From contig NZ_JABWRP020000003.1 in assembly GCF_014269035.2 (NCBI RefSeq), forward strand, positions 62,001-126,000: DNA of 64,000 nucleotides, read 5' to 3'. Source of the DNA: Pseudomonas vlassakiae (GTDB lineage Bacteria > Pseudomonadota > Gammaproteobacteria > Pseudomonadales > Pseudomonadaceae). A program made the position numbers and the translations under genes. Below are positions 1 to 8,896 of the stretch, piece by piece (within the stretch, counting starts at the first letter, position 1; every line of letters starts with the position of its first letter). The notes beneath the pieces were generated by a model. It did not search any database, was not told the origin of the DNA, and saw nothing but the letters and a program-made list of their open reading frames with translations.

Positions 1-408
1 GCCCAGGTATTTGTAGTGCCACTTCCACTGGTAGCCGGTGACCTGGATATCGATGTCCGATTCGCTGGCGTCGTAAATGTCGATCAGGGTCTTGGTGGCC
101 GGAATGGCCATGGCTACCAGAATCAGGAAGGGGACGATGGTCCAGAGGATTTCTACCCAGGTGTGCTCGTGGAAATGAGCTGGCTGCTGGCCGGTGGAGC
201 GGCGGTGGATGACCATCGACCAGAACATCGCGCCGAAAACCACGACGCCGATGATCACGCAGATCCAGAAGATCGTCATGTGCAGGTCGAACACGGCGTT
301 GGAGACTTCCGTCGCCCCCGGGTGCATGTTCACGGTCCAGGCGGCGTTGGCCTGACCAAGAACCGACCACAACAGCAGGCCCATCCAGACAGGTGGATGT
401 CGCATCAT
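1..408 (-). CDS. coxB: Cytochrome c oxidase subunit II, N-terminal part (cut by window edge)
   Basis: This is the first 136 codons of subunit II of an aa3-type terminal oxidase, the periplasmic CuA-bearing subunit that takes electrons from cytochrome c. The protein starts MMRHPPVWMG and has a signal-like hydrophobic stretch ending near residue 22. A transmembrane hairpin follows (around residues 40-60 and 85-105), then the start of the cupredoxin domain (DIQVTGYQWKWHYKYLG), which is typical of CoxB. The CuA ligands lie beyond the window. The start at 408 is preceded by an AAGGGGAA ribosome site. The rest of the cox operon should lie to the left. Confidence 0.93.
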   Translation of the reverse strand, partial: MMRHPPVWMGLLLWSVLGQANAAWTVNMHPGATEVSNAVFDLHMTIFWICVIIGVVVFGAMFWSMVIHRRSTGQQPAHFHEHTWVEILWTIVPFLILVAMAIPATKTLIDIYDASESDIDIQVTGYQWKWHYKYLG

Positions 409-777
409 TGCGGGTTCCCCTTCTCGTTCTTGTAGTCCCGGAGGCATGGCCTGCGGCAAGAGGGAACGGCGGTCAAGACTGCCTGGCTTCGACGACCGAG
501 CCCCTGCAAAAAGCAGTCGGGCCTCATCAACGAATCACGTTCAACCGGAGTATAGACAGCGACCAATGGCACGCAACGACGCGGGTGAAATCAACCTCAA
601 GAAACGCTGAAACGCGAGCAAAAGCCCGAGCTTGAGCGGCCATGGCAAAATAGTGGCGACCGCATATGCCGAACTGCGCACACGTTTGCGGAATTTATAA
701 CAAATGCGTCTTAGGTATTCTGTATACCGAGCTAACTTAGTGTCTTCCGTTTGAAACGTCTTGTCCCTGGAGTTGTC
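409..777. promoter_or_regulatory. Divergent intergenic region between coxB and the next gene
   Basis: These 369 bases hold no convincing gene. They separate coxB (leftward) from a rightward gene and must carry both promoters. An imperfect inverted repeat, GGTAT-TCTGT-ATACC (714-728) flanked by TTA/TAA-type symmetry, sits about 50 bases before the rightward start and could be an operator. No regulator is assigned. Confidence 0.4.
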
Positions 778-1422
778 ATGAACATCGCTGCTGTACGCGA
801 GCAGATTAGCCAAGCCCACGATCACGAACGCCGCACCGGCCAACTGAAAGAGCGTCTCGAGCTGCAACTGCCTCACCTGCACCCCTCGATCCAACTGCCT
901 GAGCAGGACGCCCAGGGTACTTTGGCGCGCTTCGTCAGCGCTTATATCGATCAGGTCCCGGAGCTGCTGGAGGCCGCCCACACTGTGGCGCGCGAAGCCG
1001 GGATCGAATCGCAGATCAAACCTGTACTGAAAATTGCAGAAGCCTATTTCCTGCAGCCACCGAACGTGATGCAAGGGCACGTAGGCCTCGACTGTCTGCT
1101 GGATGAGGCCTATCTGGCACACCGCCTGGTGGAGGAGGTCAACGACCTGTATATCCGCCACTTCCAGCAACCGCTGATCCCCGTCGATACCACGGTGGCC
1201 AACCTGATCGCCCACCAGCTGATCGGCGAAACCTTCGCCAACCAGCTGGATGAGGTGGTGCACCATTCGGTGGACGAGATGCTCGACGACGAGAGCTTTG
1301 CCGCAGAGTCGGTGGAAGCCTACCGCGAAACCCTCAGCAGCCCGCAGACCGGTGAGGCGTGGAAGCGCTGGCCGTGCCTGTCGCGCCAGCTGAACGTGGA
1401 GTTCGGTCAGGCCAGCGCCTGA
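778..1422 (+). CDS. Conserved hypothetical protein, 214 aa
   Basis: The product is a soluble, mostly helical, acidic protein with no signal peptide or membrane segment and no catalytic motif I recognise. I recall an uncharacterised conserved gene at this place beside the cox operon in P. putida, so it is probably core. The ATG at 778 is chosen over a TTG at 751 because GGAG at 769-772 gives a five-base spacing. A strong hairpin follows the gene. Function is unknown. Confidence 0.8.
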   Translation: MNIAAVREQISQAHDHERRTGQLKERLELQLPHLHPSIQLPEQDAQGTLARFVSAYIDQVPELLEAAHTVAREAGIESQIKPVLKIAEAYFLQPPNVMQGHVGLDCLLDEAYLAHRLVEEVNDLYIRHFQQPLIPVDTTVANLIAHQLIGETFANQLDEVVHHSVDEMLDDESFAAESVEAYRETLSSPQTGEAWKRWPCLSRQLNVEFGQASA

Positions 1423-1486
1423 CCTGCAGCGCGGGCGAGGAAAACGCTCCCGCTGCTGCGCGCCGCCTTCGATCATTACTGTCATC

Positions 1487-1506
1487 GGGCCGCCTCAGGG
1501 CGGCCC
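1487..1506 (+). terminator. Hairpin terminator after the 778-1422 gene
   Basis: An eight-base-pair GC-rich stem (GGGCCGCC / GGCGGCCC) with a four-base loop is followed by a short pyrimidine run. It ends only 21 bases before the next start codon, which is unusual. Confidence 0.6.
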
Positions 1507-1527
1507 TCTTCCATTTAGGTGATGACA

Positions 1528-2610
1528 ATGACGATCAGAAGAAACAGGATTTTTACGGACCTGCTGCGAGGAACCTATCCAACGATATGGGGCAACTGGG
1601 GCCTCAATGCGTCCATCAAGCCAGGCGCGGTCGGCATCATCGACGCCGACACCGGCGATTTCAAGCTGGCCGTCGATTGCCTCCCCGGCGTCGAGATCAG
1701 CAAGAGTCAGCAAAGCCGCAAGTGGGATTTCAAATCGTCTGGCGTGACGTGCAACCGCATCAACGCCGATGTCAGCGGGATGATCTTGGACCCGAACACA
1801 GGTGCCGAAGTCAAACCCGAGGCCGCGCTTGAATGGACGTTCGACAAGGAGAATTCCATTACCTCGGAGTTCGCGATCAGCGGCGAGCACGCCATCAGCA
1901 ACCTTGCCATCCTTGCCGATCAGTACGATTGGCTGCTCGGCCAGGCGCGCAAGTTGAACATGGCGACCAGCACTGGCATCTCCGAAGGTTTCGGCGTGGT
2001 GACCTCGGTCATCTACGCCAGCAGTGGCCTGAATGCGGTGGCAAAGAAGGGCAAAGCCAGCTTCACCGTCTCCGGTAGCGCAAGCGGGCTCAACCGCCTG
2101 CTGGGTGAAGACGGCATCAACGGCAGTGGCAAGGCGAGCTATGTGTTCACCAGCAACTCCAGTGAAGTCGAGATGCATACCTTGCCGGCAAAAAGCGGTG
2201 AGGTGGCAACCGAACCACTGCCTGTCGCCTATACCTTTGCCTCGTTCGCAGGCAGCCGAGTATTGATACCCAGCTGGGTCGGCAAGGTCGGTGTGCTGAA
2301 CCTGCTGGTGGATAGCAAGGCGTCATCCTTTACCACCTACACCACCAAGGTCACACTGTCCTACCAGACCCCCGAAGGCCCGATCGAAGAGTCCAGGACG
2401 GTAATCGGCGGAAGCTCGACCAGCTTCGGGGAAATTCCCCTGACCGCCACCCAGATGGTATTGACGGCGGAATTCATCAACATCGGCTCCAATACCCGCA
2501 AGTCGATGACGTGGAACACGCCCGTCAGCGAGTGGCTGGGCGGCACCCGCACCGTGAACCTGACAGGAACATGGCCGGGTGCGCCGGAGATGATCGAGGT
2601 CAAGCGCTGA
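1528..2610 (+). CDS. Unrecognised 360-aa protein, possibly pore-forming
   Basis: I do not recognise this protein with certainty. It has no signal peptide and no lipobox. It is rich in Ser, Thr, Gly and alternating beta-like segments. Residues about 80-220 (an EFAISGE stretch, then YDWLLGQARKL, GFGVVTSVIY, a Ser/Gly-rich strand region and PVAYTFASF) resemble the strand-helix-strand order of gasdermin-type pore formers. The C-terminal ~130 residues look like a separate beta-sandwich. That resemblance is weak, read by eye, and is inference only. The start ATG 1528 is chosen for AGGTG at 1517-1521; GTG 1519 and ATG 1522 are in frame. The gene sits directly behind a terminator and against the convergent SulP gene, so it may be an insertion in a core locus. 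Confidence 0.65.
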   Translation: MTIRRNRIFTDLLRGTYPTIWGNWGLNASIKPGAVGIIDADTGDFKLAVDCLPGVEISKSQQSRKWDFKSSGVTCNRINADVSGMILDPNTGAEVKPEAALEWTFDKENSITSEFAISGEHAISNLAILADQYDWLLGQARKLNMATSTGISEGFGVVTSVIYASSGLNAVAKKGKASFTVSGSASGLNRLLGEDGINGSGKASYVFTSNSSEVEMHTLPAKSGEVATEPLPVAYTFASFAGSRVLIPSWVGKVGVLNLLVDSKASSFTTYTTKVTLSYQTPEGPIEESRTVIGGSSTSFGEIPLTATQMVLTAEFINIGSNTRKSMTWNTPVSEWLGGTRTVNLTGTWPGAPEMIEVKR

Positions 2611-2612
2611 CC

Positions 2613-4130
2613 TCAGGTGCCAGCAACGCTGCGCAAACGGCCCTCCACCCTGCGCTTGAGGCCTCGCTGCTCGATACGCAGGGTAGAGCCGCTGGTCTTG
2701 CTCCAATCCTCCAGCAGTTCCAGGCACGAATGGTCGATGTAGGTCAGGTTGGCCAGCGGAACATGCAGGGTGGTGCCGGCAGGCACGCTATCAAGTACCT
2801 GGGTCAGTGCCGGTACCTTGAGGAACGTAGCCGACCCGCTCAGGCGCAACTCCATATGGCCGCAGGGCTCGAGCTGGACGAGGGAGATTTTCAGGCGCGC
2901 GGCCTTGAACGCCAGCTTCAGCAATGTCAGGGCGAAGCCCAGCAGTACCCCCGTCAACAGGTCGGTGAAGATGATCGCCATGGCAGTCGCCACGTAGGTG
3001 AACATCGGCATCCGACCATAGCGGCTCAGGCCTCGCAGCGCCTTGAAATCGACCAGTTTGATGCCGGTGTACACCAGCACACCCGCCAGGCTCGCCACCG
3101 GAATCTGCTGCAGCACGCTGCTCAGCACCACCACGAACGCCAGCAACCACAGGCCATGCAGGATCGCCGAGGCACGGGTTTGCGCGCCTGCCTGGACGTT
3201 GGCCGAACTGCGCACGATCACGCCGGTCATCGGCAGGGCGCCGAGTACACCACAGAGCATGTTGCCGATACCCTGCGCCGACAGTTCACGGTCGAAGTCC
3301 GAGCGTTGGCCGCTGTGCATGCGGTCTACAGCGGCTGCCGACAGCAGCGTCTCGGCACTGGCGATGAAGGCCAAGGCGAATGCCGCCACCAGCAAAGTCG
3401 GATCAGCAAGCTTCAGCAGGTCGTCCGGACGTATCCAGTCGATGGCTTCGGACAGGTCTGCCGGTACTTGCACCCGATTCACCGGCAGCGCCAGCCACAT
3501 GGCAATCGCGGTCATCGCCGTCACGCCCAGCAAGGCACCCGGCACGAAGCGCAACTTCTGCGGTCGCAGGCGCTCCCATCCCCACATGATGGCAATCGTG
3601 CCCAACCCCAGCGCGCCAGCCATCCAGCCGGAGCCGGCGCTTTCCTTGGGCAGGGCCGCAGCCACGGTGGATGGGAACTCCAGGAGATTCTGCAGGCCCG
3701 ACGGCTGTGGCGCCGTGTCGAACATCACATGCACCTGCGACAATACGATCAGTACTCCAATACCGGCGAGCATGCCGTACACCACGGCGGGCGCCGTGAC
3801 ACGGAACCAGCACCCCAGGCGCAATCGCCCAGCCAGCAATTGCAGAATCCCCGCGAGTAGCAGGATAGGCCCGAGCATCGCCATGCCATGTTGACGCACC
3901 AGCTCGAACACCAGCACCGCCAGGCCGGCTGCCGGGCCGCTGACTTGCAGCGGCGAACCCGCCAGGAAGCCGACCACAACGCCGCCGATGATACCGGTGA
4001 TCAGCCCCTTGGCCGGCGGCATGCCCGAGGCGATCGCAATGCCCATGCACAACGGCAGGGCGACCAGGAAGACCACCACCGATGCCAGCAACTCACGCGG
4101 CAGGGCCGCTTTCAACTGTGTAATGTTCAC
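2613..4130 (-). CDS. SulP-family anion permease with STAS domain
   Basis: This is a 505-aa inner-membrane SulP (SLC26) transporter. It starts with the family core (GLITGIIGGVVVGFLAGSPLQVSGPAAGLAV), continues through about ten further hydrophobic helices, and ends in a cytoplasmic STAS domain (about residues 400-500). Some SulP proteins carry sulfate and others bicarbonate. Position directly downstream of, and co-oriented with, a beta-carbonic anhydrase favours bicarbonate or C1-linked anion transport (inference). The start is GTG at 4130, with AAAGGAG seven bases upstream. An ATG further upstream lacks such a site. The stop lies two bases from the stop of the convergent unknown gene. Confidence 0.88.
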   Translation of the reverse strand: MNITQLKAALPRELLASVVVFLVALPLCMGIAIASGMPPAKGLITGIIGGVVVGFLAGSPLQVSGPAAGLAVLVFELVRQHGMAMLGPILLLAGILQLLAGRLRLGCWFRVTAPAVVYGMLAGIGVLIVLSQVHVMFDTAPQPSGLQNLLEFPSTVAAALPKESAGSGWMAGALGLGTIAIMWGWERLRPQKLRFVPGALLGVTAMTAIAMWLALPVNRVQVPADLSEAIDWIRPDDLLKLADPTLLVAAFALAFIASAETLLSAAAVDRMHSGQRSDFDRELSAQGIGNMLCGVLGALPMTGVIVRSSANVQAGAQTRASAILHGLWLLAFVVVLSSVLQQIPVASLAGVLVYTGIKLVDFKALRGLSRYGRMPMFTYVATAMAIIFTDLLTGVLLGFALTLLKLAFKAARLKISLVQLEPCGHMELRLSGSATFLKVPALTQVLDSVPAGTTLHVPLANLTYIDHSCLELLEDWSKTSGSTLRIEQRGLKRRVEGRLRSVAGT

Positions 4131-4325
4131 CGTGTTTCTCCTTTCTCTGACGCACGGCCATTCCCCTGGCCGTGGGCACATGTGGCCCCTGACGAGCGCG
4201 CAGGCGCGAGCCGCCAGCGGGGATCGCCGGCAGGGTAGTCAGGGCATTTTCAAGGCAGCCGAAGGCCGCGCCGCACCCGCGTTGGGTGCAGCCGGCTATT
4301 CAAGGTTCAGCTGTGGACGGGTCGC

Positions 4326-5045
4326 TTAGTAGCGGCCTCTCGGAGTGGCGCAGGGCACGGGCTCGCCTGCGGTCAGTGGCATGAAGCTGTCACTGGCGGC
4401 ATCGTAGGCCTCGATCTTGCTGGTCTCGATGTCATAGACCCAGCCATGGATGAACAACTCACCCGCCGCCAGGCGCGAAGCCACCGAGGGGTGGGTGCGC
4501 AGGTGATGCAGCTGGGCGATGACGTTTTCCTTGGTCAGCACCTGCATGGTTTCGTGCTCGCTGCCGCAGGAGCAATTGTTCTCGACCACGGTGCGAGCCA
4601 CTTCGGCATGACGCAACCAGGCGGAAACGGTCGGCATCTTGGTCAGCGATTGCGGGTTCAGCACGGCACGCATGGCACCGCAGTCGGAGTGGCCGCAGAC
4701 GATGATGTGGTGCACCTTCAGCGCCAGCACCGCGTACTCGATGGCGCTGGAAACGCCGCCGTTCATCTGGCCGTAAGGCGGCACTACGTTACCGACGTTA
4801 CGGGTCACGAACAGGTCGCCCGGCGAGCTCTGGGTAATCAGCTCGGGAACGATACGCGAGTCGGCACAGGTGATGAACATGGCGCGCGGGGTTTGCGCGG
4901 TGGCGAGCTTCTTGAACAGCTCCTGCTGCTCAGGGAAGACGTCATGGTGAAAGCGCAGGAAGCCGTCGACGATGTGCTTCAGGGCGGCATCGGCGCTCTC
5001 CGCTGGAGCTGGCGGAACGACCTTGGATGGGTCCTTTACGGGCAT
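4326..5045 (-). CDS. Beta-class carbonic anhydrase
   Basis: The enzyme reversibly hydrates CO2 to bicarbonate in the cytoplasm. It is 239 aa, the usual length for the family. Zinc ligands are visible as C60 in CADSR, H119 and C122 in CGHSDC, with D62 and R64 forming the catalytic Asp-Arg dyad. It precedes the SulP permease by 195 bases on the same strand, a pairing common in proteobacteria and suggesting coupled CO2/bicarbonate handling. The ATG is preceded by a purine-rich GAGGAT site. Confidence 0.93.
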   Translation of the reverse strand: MPVKDPSKVVPPAPAESADAALKHIVDGFLRFHHDVFPEQQELFKKLATAQTPRAMFITCADSRIVPELITQSSPGDLFVTRNVGNVVPPYGQMNGGVSSAIEYAVLALKVHHIIVCGHSDCGAMRAVLNPQSLTKMPTVSAWLRHAEVARTVVENNCSCGSEHETMQVLTKENVIAQLHHLRTHPSVASRLAAGELFIHGWVYDIETSKIEAYDAASDSFMPLTAGEPVPCATPRGRY

Positions 5046-5328
5046 GATTCATCCTCTTGACGGTGTGTAGGTAAATCCATTTTACCGGTGAAAGATTCTG
5101 GCTATGCGCAGATTTAGATGACACGCACGGGCGATAAATCACAGTCTTCGTTGACTGGACTCCTACGCTAGCGAGGAAAACTTAACTGAAACTTAATTCG
5201 GAGGCTCTAGAACGGGTGTTCCAGATCGAAAAGGCGGGACCTGAATAATAGCAAAAAAGCATCAACTGCCAAGAGCCATTAGCACAATTATCATCTCGGA
5301 TTAGTTGAGCTGGGGATGGCCCCGTTCA

Positions 5329-6387
5329 TCAGAACAGCGCCATTTGCCCGCCCGGCGGGCAGAAGGCCGAGCAGTCAAGGGCCTGTGCCTCGCGCCCGGC
5401 AAAGTCCAGGCGCTTCATCGCCTTGGCAAAACGTTGTGCGAGCAATTCGGCAAAGACCCCTTCGCCACGCATCCGCGCACCAAAGCGGCTGTCATACAAC
5501 TCGCCACCTCGGCTCTGGCGTATCAGGCTCAGCACATGGGCTGCCCGTTGCGGGTAATGGTCCTGCAACCACTGTTCGAACAATGGCGCCACTTCCAGCG
5601 GCAAGCGCAGCATCATGTAGGCGGCGCTCTGTGCACCCGCCTCCTTGGCGGCCTCCAGCAGCTGCTCCAGTTCGCTGTCGTTGATCATCGGAATCATCGG
5701 CGAACACAAGACGCCTACCGGCACGCCGGCTTCGCGCAAGACGCGAATGGCCCGCAACCTCGCCTTGGGTGAGGCCGCGCGCGGCTCGAGCACCCGCTTG
5801 AGATCATCGTCCAGGGTGGTGAGGCTGATCATCACCCGTGCCAGGCGCTGACTGGCCATCTCGGCCAGCAGGTCGAGGTCGCGCAAAACCAGCGCGCCCT
5901 TGGTGACGATGGTCACCGGATGGCGAAAACGCAACAGCACTTCCAGCACCTTTCGTGTCAGCTGTTGCTCACGCTCGATGGGCTGATAGGGGTCGGTGTT
6001 GGAGCCGAGGTTGATCGGCGCACAGACGTAGCCCGGTTTGCTCAACTGCTGTGCAAGCACCTCGGCGGCATTGGTCTTGGCTATCAGCTTGGTCTCGAAA
6101 TCCAGGCCCGGGGAGAGATCCCAGTAGGCATGCGAAGGGCGGGCATAGCAGTAGATGCAGCCATGCTCGCAACCTCGGTAAGGATTGATGGAACGGTCGA
6201 AGGGCAGGTCCGGTGAGGTATTGCGGCTGATGACCGACTTTGCTGTTTCAATCCGCACCTCGGTACCCTGTGTCTGCGGAACTTCTTGATACCAACCGTC
6301 ATCCTCGGCCACCGAATGGCTCGGCGCGAAGCGGTTGTGCGGATTGTGCGCCGTGCCACGGCCCTTTTGCGGTGCTGGAGGAATCAT
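5329..6387 (-). CDS. Radical SAM protein, PA0069/SplB-like family, LexA-controlled
   Basis: A 352-aa radical S-adenosylmethionine enzyme. The iron-sulfur motif CxxxCxxC is at C73, C77 and C80 (GCEHGCIYCYA), embedded in NPYRGCEHGC as in the Rv2578c/PA0069/SplB-like group. The substrate is not established; relatives include spore photoproduct lyase, which repairs DNA. A near-perfect LexA box lies 14 bases upstream of the start codon, directly supporting induction by DNA damage. I recall the P. aeruginosa homologue PA0069 as a LexA-regulon member. The start at 6387 leaves a very short leader partly overlapped by the box. Confidence 0.88.
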   Translation of the reverse strand: MIPPAPQKGRGTAHNPHNRFAPSHSVAEDDGWYQEVPQTQGTEVRIETAKSVISRNTSPDLPFDRSINPYRGCEHGCIYCYARPSHAYWDLSPGLDFETKLIAKTNAAEVLAQQLSKPGYVCAPINLGSNTDPYQPIEREQQLTRKVLEVLLRFRHPVTIVTKGALVLRDLDLLAEMASQRLARVMISLTTLDDDLKRVLEPRAASPKARLRAIRVLREAGVPVGVLCSPMIPMINDSELEQLLEAAKEAGAQSAAYMMLRLPLEVAPLFEQWLQDHYPQRAAHVLSLIRQSRGGELYDSRFGARMRGEGVFAELLAQRFAKAMKRLDFAGREAQALDCSAFCPPGGQMALF

Positions 6388-6394
6388 GGCCTAC

Positions 6395-6424
6395 CCCGAT
6401 ACTGTATTCATATACAGTATCGGG
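6395..6424 (-). promoter_or_regulatory. LexA (SOS) box, 30-bp palindrome
   Basis: Two 13-base arms are perfect inverted repeats around a four-base centre. The core at 6402-6417 reads CTGTATTCATATACAG, an exact CTG-N10-CAG match with the preferred TA-rich interior. It overlaps the expected promoter of the radical-SAM gene. The facing M3 peptidase gene ends at 6467, so it is not obviously controlled by the site. Confidence 0.88.
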
Positions 6425-6466
6425 TGCGCAACGATCTTTCCAGCACCTCCGGTCAGCGCATCCTCC

Positions 6467-8488
6467 TCAGGCCAAACCATGCCAGTGCAGGTAGGGCCCG
6501 AGGTCTACCGCTCGCCCGAGAAACGCTTCAATGCCTGTCAACAATGGACGCGCCGAGCCATGGGCGAGTAATTCTTCTTGCAGCGCCCGCCCCGTTGCAC
6601 GGTCCAGCAAGCCGTTTGCCCTGAACCGCGAGAACAGATCGAAAGCATGCACATCGGACCACACGTACGCGTAGTAGCCGGCATCGTAGTGGTTAACCAG
6701 GTAATCGAATGCATGCGCCGGGCGCTCGAAATCCTCCAGAGGCCAGTAGCCACAAAGCTCCCGGGCAGCATCCAGCCTCTGCTGCAGGCTCTTGCCGTCA
6801 TCCGGAGAGGCATGCAGGTCCAGGTCGAACAACGCCATCAGCAGATTCTGCGCGGCGCCTTCGACCTCTTCTCGTTGCAATGCAGCCAGCAGCGTCCTGG
6901 TTTCTTCCAGGCCCAGTTTCTCGCCGGAATCCTTGTGTGACGAGATATCGACCAGATAATCCGGCTCCCACGCCCAACGTTCCAGCAGCTTGCCGTACAG
7001 TTCCACACCATCGGTGCCCAACAGGCTCACCGCAGAGCCGACGTGGGTCGTGGTACGCACCAGCAGATGGTGCAAGGCGTGCCCGAATTCGTGATGGATC
7101 TTGCGCAGTGCGAGGTGGTCGAGCAGTGGCGACTCTTGGCCGAGACCAGCAGGCACATCGGTAAACACCATCACCACCGCCGCCTGATAGACACCTTCGG
7201 CATCGACCCGGCGATTGCGCACATAGCGGGTCTCGACCAGATCGGCCTGTTTACCAGGGTACTGAACGGCATCCAGATACAGCAGCCCAAGGTAGGCATG
7301 GTCTTGCCAGACTTCAAAAGCCATCACGCTCTCGTGCCAGGTCGCGATCGGGCTGGCGTCGTTACCAGCCTTGAGCGTCAAGCCAAACACCTGCTGCGCC
7401 ATGTGTGCCAGGCTGGCGACCACATTGGCCAGCGGGAAATACTCGCGAAACGTTGCCATTGGCAGCGACGCCTGCGCGGTGTCGCCAGCCCTGTGTAAAT
7501 ACAGCCGATCCCAGGGCCGCACCTGGTCGATCCCGAGACCCTCGGCGCGAGCATCCAGCAGCTGGCGCAACTGGCCCATGGCGGGTTTGATGTTGCCGGC
7601 CAAGGTCTGCAGGAACCTTTGTACCTGATCAAGGCTGCCGGCACTTTTCTCGCGCAGGCTCAGCGATGCGTGATCGGAAAAGCCCAGCAATTTCGCTTTC
7701 TCTGCGCGAACGGTTGCCAGCTCTGCAAGGATTTTCCCGTTGTCCTGCGAATCGTCCGCGCTGACTCCACGCGTGTGATATCGGCGATAAACGGCCTCAC
7801 GCAGTTCCCGATTGCTGGCCACGGCCATTACGTCACGGGTCCAGTGGTCGTCCGCCGGGATCAGCCAGCCTGGCATACCGGAAGCTTCGGCGTTGGCGCG
7901 CAGTTCTTCGCGCATGCGCGGGCTGAACCCACCCAGCAGTTGCTCATCCGACACATGGACGCCGTCCCGGGCGATGTTGGCCCGATAACGAGCTTCCAGA
8001 TCCTGGATCCTGGCTTGCGCAGCCGCCAGCACTTGCAACTCGGCCTCATCGAGCAAGGCGCCCTTGAGCGTGAATTGCCTGATGTACCACTGGATGACTG
8101 CGCGTTCATGCGCATCCAGGTTCTGGCCCTGGGGGCTCTGCGCCAACTTCACGTAGCAAGCCCGCAGCGCCTTGTTCGACAGTTTCTGTTCATAGCGAAG
8201 TATCAGCTTGCCATACAGCTCACCCAGCAGCCCAGCCCAGGTGTCACCTTTGAAGGTAAGCGGGGAGGCAGCGAACAGCACAGCCTGCAGTTGCGCATCC
8301 AATGCATCCACCGCCAGCACCAGATCGTCCCAGGTCGGCAATGTTTGTTGTGCGGCGATGATCCGCTCGATGCCCTGCTGATGGGCATCGAGCGCCAAAT
8401 CGAATGCAGCGCGCAGGTTATCCAGCGTCACCGCCGCATAATCGACCGGTGTACCGCTGCCTTGCAGCAATGGATTGGAGTTTTGCAT
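6467..8488 (-). CDS. M3-family oligopeptidase (second copy)
   Basis: A 673-aa zinc metallopeptidase of the thimet/oligopeptidase A family, predicted to cut short peptides in the cytoplasm. The zinc site HEFGHALHH is in the second half, with downstream Glu supplied by the region around ELYGKLLERW. It opens like PrlC (NPLLQ near the N-terminus). It is diverged from the neighbouring prlC, so this is an old duplication or acquisition and not a recent copy. AAGGTGA lies just before the ATG. It follows yheV on the same strand with a hairpin in between, so it is probably transcribed separately. Confidence 0.9.
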   Translation of the reverse strand: MQNSNPLLQGSGTPVDYAAVTLDNLRAAFDLALDAHQQGIERIIAAQQTLPTWDDLVLAVDALDAQLQAVLFAASPLTFKGDTWAGLLGELYGKLILRYEQKLSNKALRACYVKLAQSPQGQNLDAHERAVIQWYIRQFTLKGALLDEAELQVLAAAQARIQDLEARYRANIARDGVHVSDEQLLGGFSPRMREELRANAEASGMPGWLIPADDHWTRDVMAVASNRELREAVYRRYHTRGVSADDSQDNGKILAELATVRAEKAKLLGFSDHASLSLREKSAGSLDQVQRFLQTLAGNIKPAMGQLRQLLDARAEGLGIDQVRPWDRLYLHRAGDTAQASLPMATFREYFPLANVVASLAHMAQQVFGLTLKAGNDASPIATWHESVMAFEVWQDHAYLGLLYLDAVQYPGKQADLVETRYVRNRRVDAEGVYQAAVVMVFTDVPAGLGQESPLLDHLALRKIHHEFGHALHHLLVRTTTHVGSAVSLLGTDGVELYGKLLERWAWEPDYLVDISSHKDSGEKLGLEETRTLLAALQREEVEGAAQNLLMALFDLDLHASPDDGKSLQQRLDAARELCGYWPLEDFERPAHAFDYLVNHYDAGYYAYVWSDVHAFDLFSRFRANGLLDRATGRALQEELLAHGSARPLLTGIEAFLGRAVDLGPYLHWHGLA

Positions 8489-8580
8489 GGCACATCACCT
8501 TGTTCTGTTCGAGGAACAAGCGAGTTTGCTATGCAGGAAAAAAGCGGGGGGCTGACTATCTAACACCCCGAGCACATGCC

Positions 8581-8603
8581 TGCCCGGGCACCAGGCCCGG
8601 GCA
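8581..8603. terminator. Hairpin between yheV and the second M3 peptidase
   Basis: An inverted repeat of eight bases (TGCCCGGG / CCCGGGCA) around a seven-base spacer. It lies just after the yheV stop and probably ends the prlC-yheV transcript. There is no clear T run. Confidence 0.5.
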
Positions 8604-8614
8604 GCACGACGGCT

Positions 8615-8896
8615 TCACTCAGCCGGTTTCTTCAGCTTCGGGTTGGGGAAGAACTGCACGGTCTGGACCTTGGCCGGCGCAGCCTTGGGCGCCAGCTGGT
8701 TGACCCGCGTACCGAGCTCCTTGGGCACCGACAGGCCCTGCTCGTTGAGGGTGTCGGTGAAGCCGCAAGCCACGCACTCGCGATGCGGCACGTCGTCTTC
8801 GCTCCACATCATCAGCTTGTCGGGCTCGCTGCACGCCGGGCACACAGCCCCGGCGATGAAGCGCTTCTTGGTCTTGTTCACGGCTACCTCGCTCAT
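8615..8896 (-). CDS. yheV: YheV-family putative zinc-ribbon protein
   Basis: A 93-aa protein with two CxxC pairs (CPACSE and CVACGF) forming a zinc ribbon, and a basic, proline-rich C-terminal tail. Its ATG overlaps the prlC stop by four bases (ATGA), so it is translationally coupled to the peptidase. The biochemical role of the family is not known. Confidence 0.85.
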   Translation of the reverse strand: MSEVAVNKTKKRFIAGAVCPACSEPDKLMMWSEDDVPHRECVACGFTDTLNEQGLSVPKELGTRVNQLAPKAAPAKVQTVQFFPNPKLKKPAE

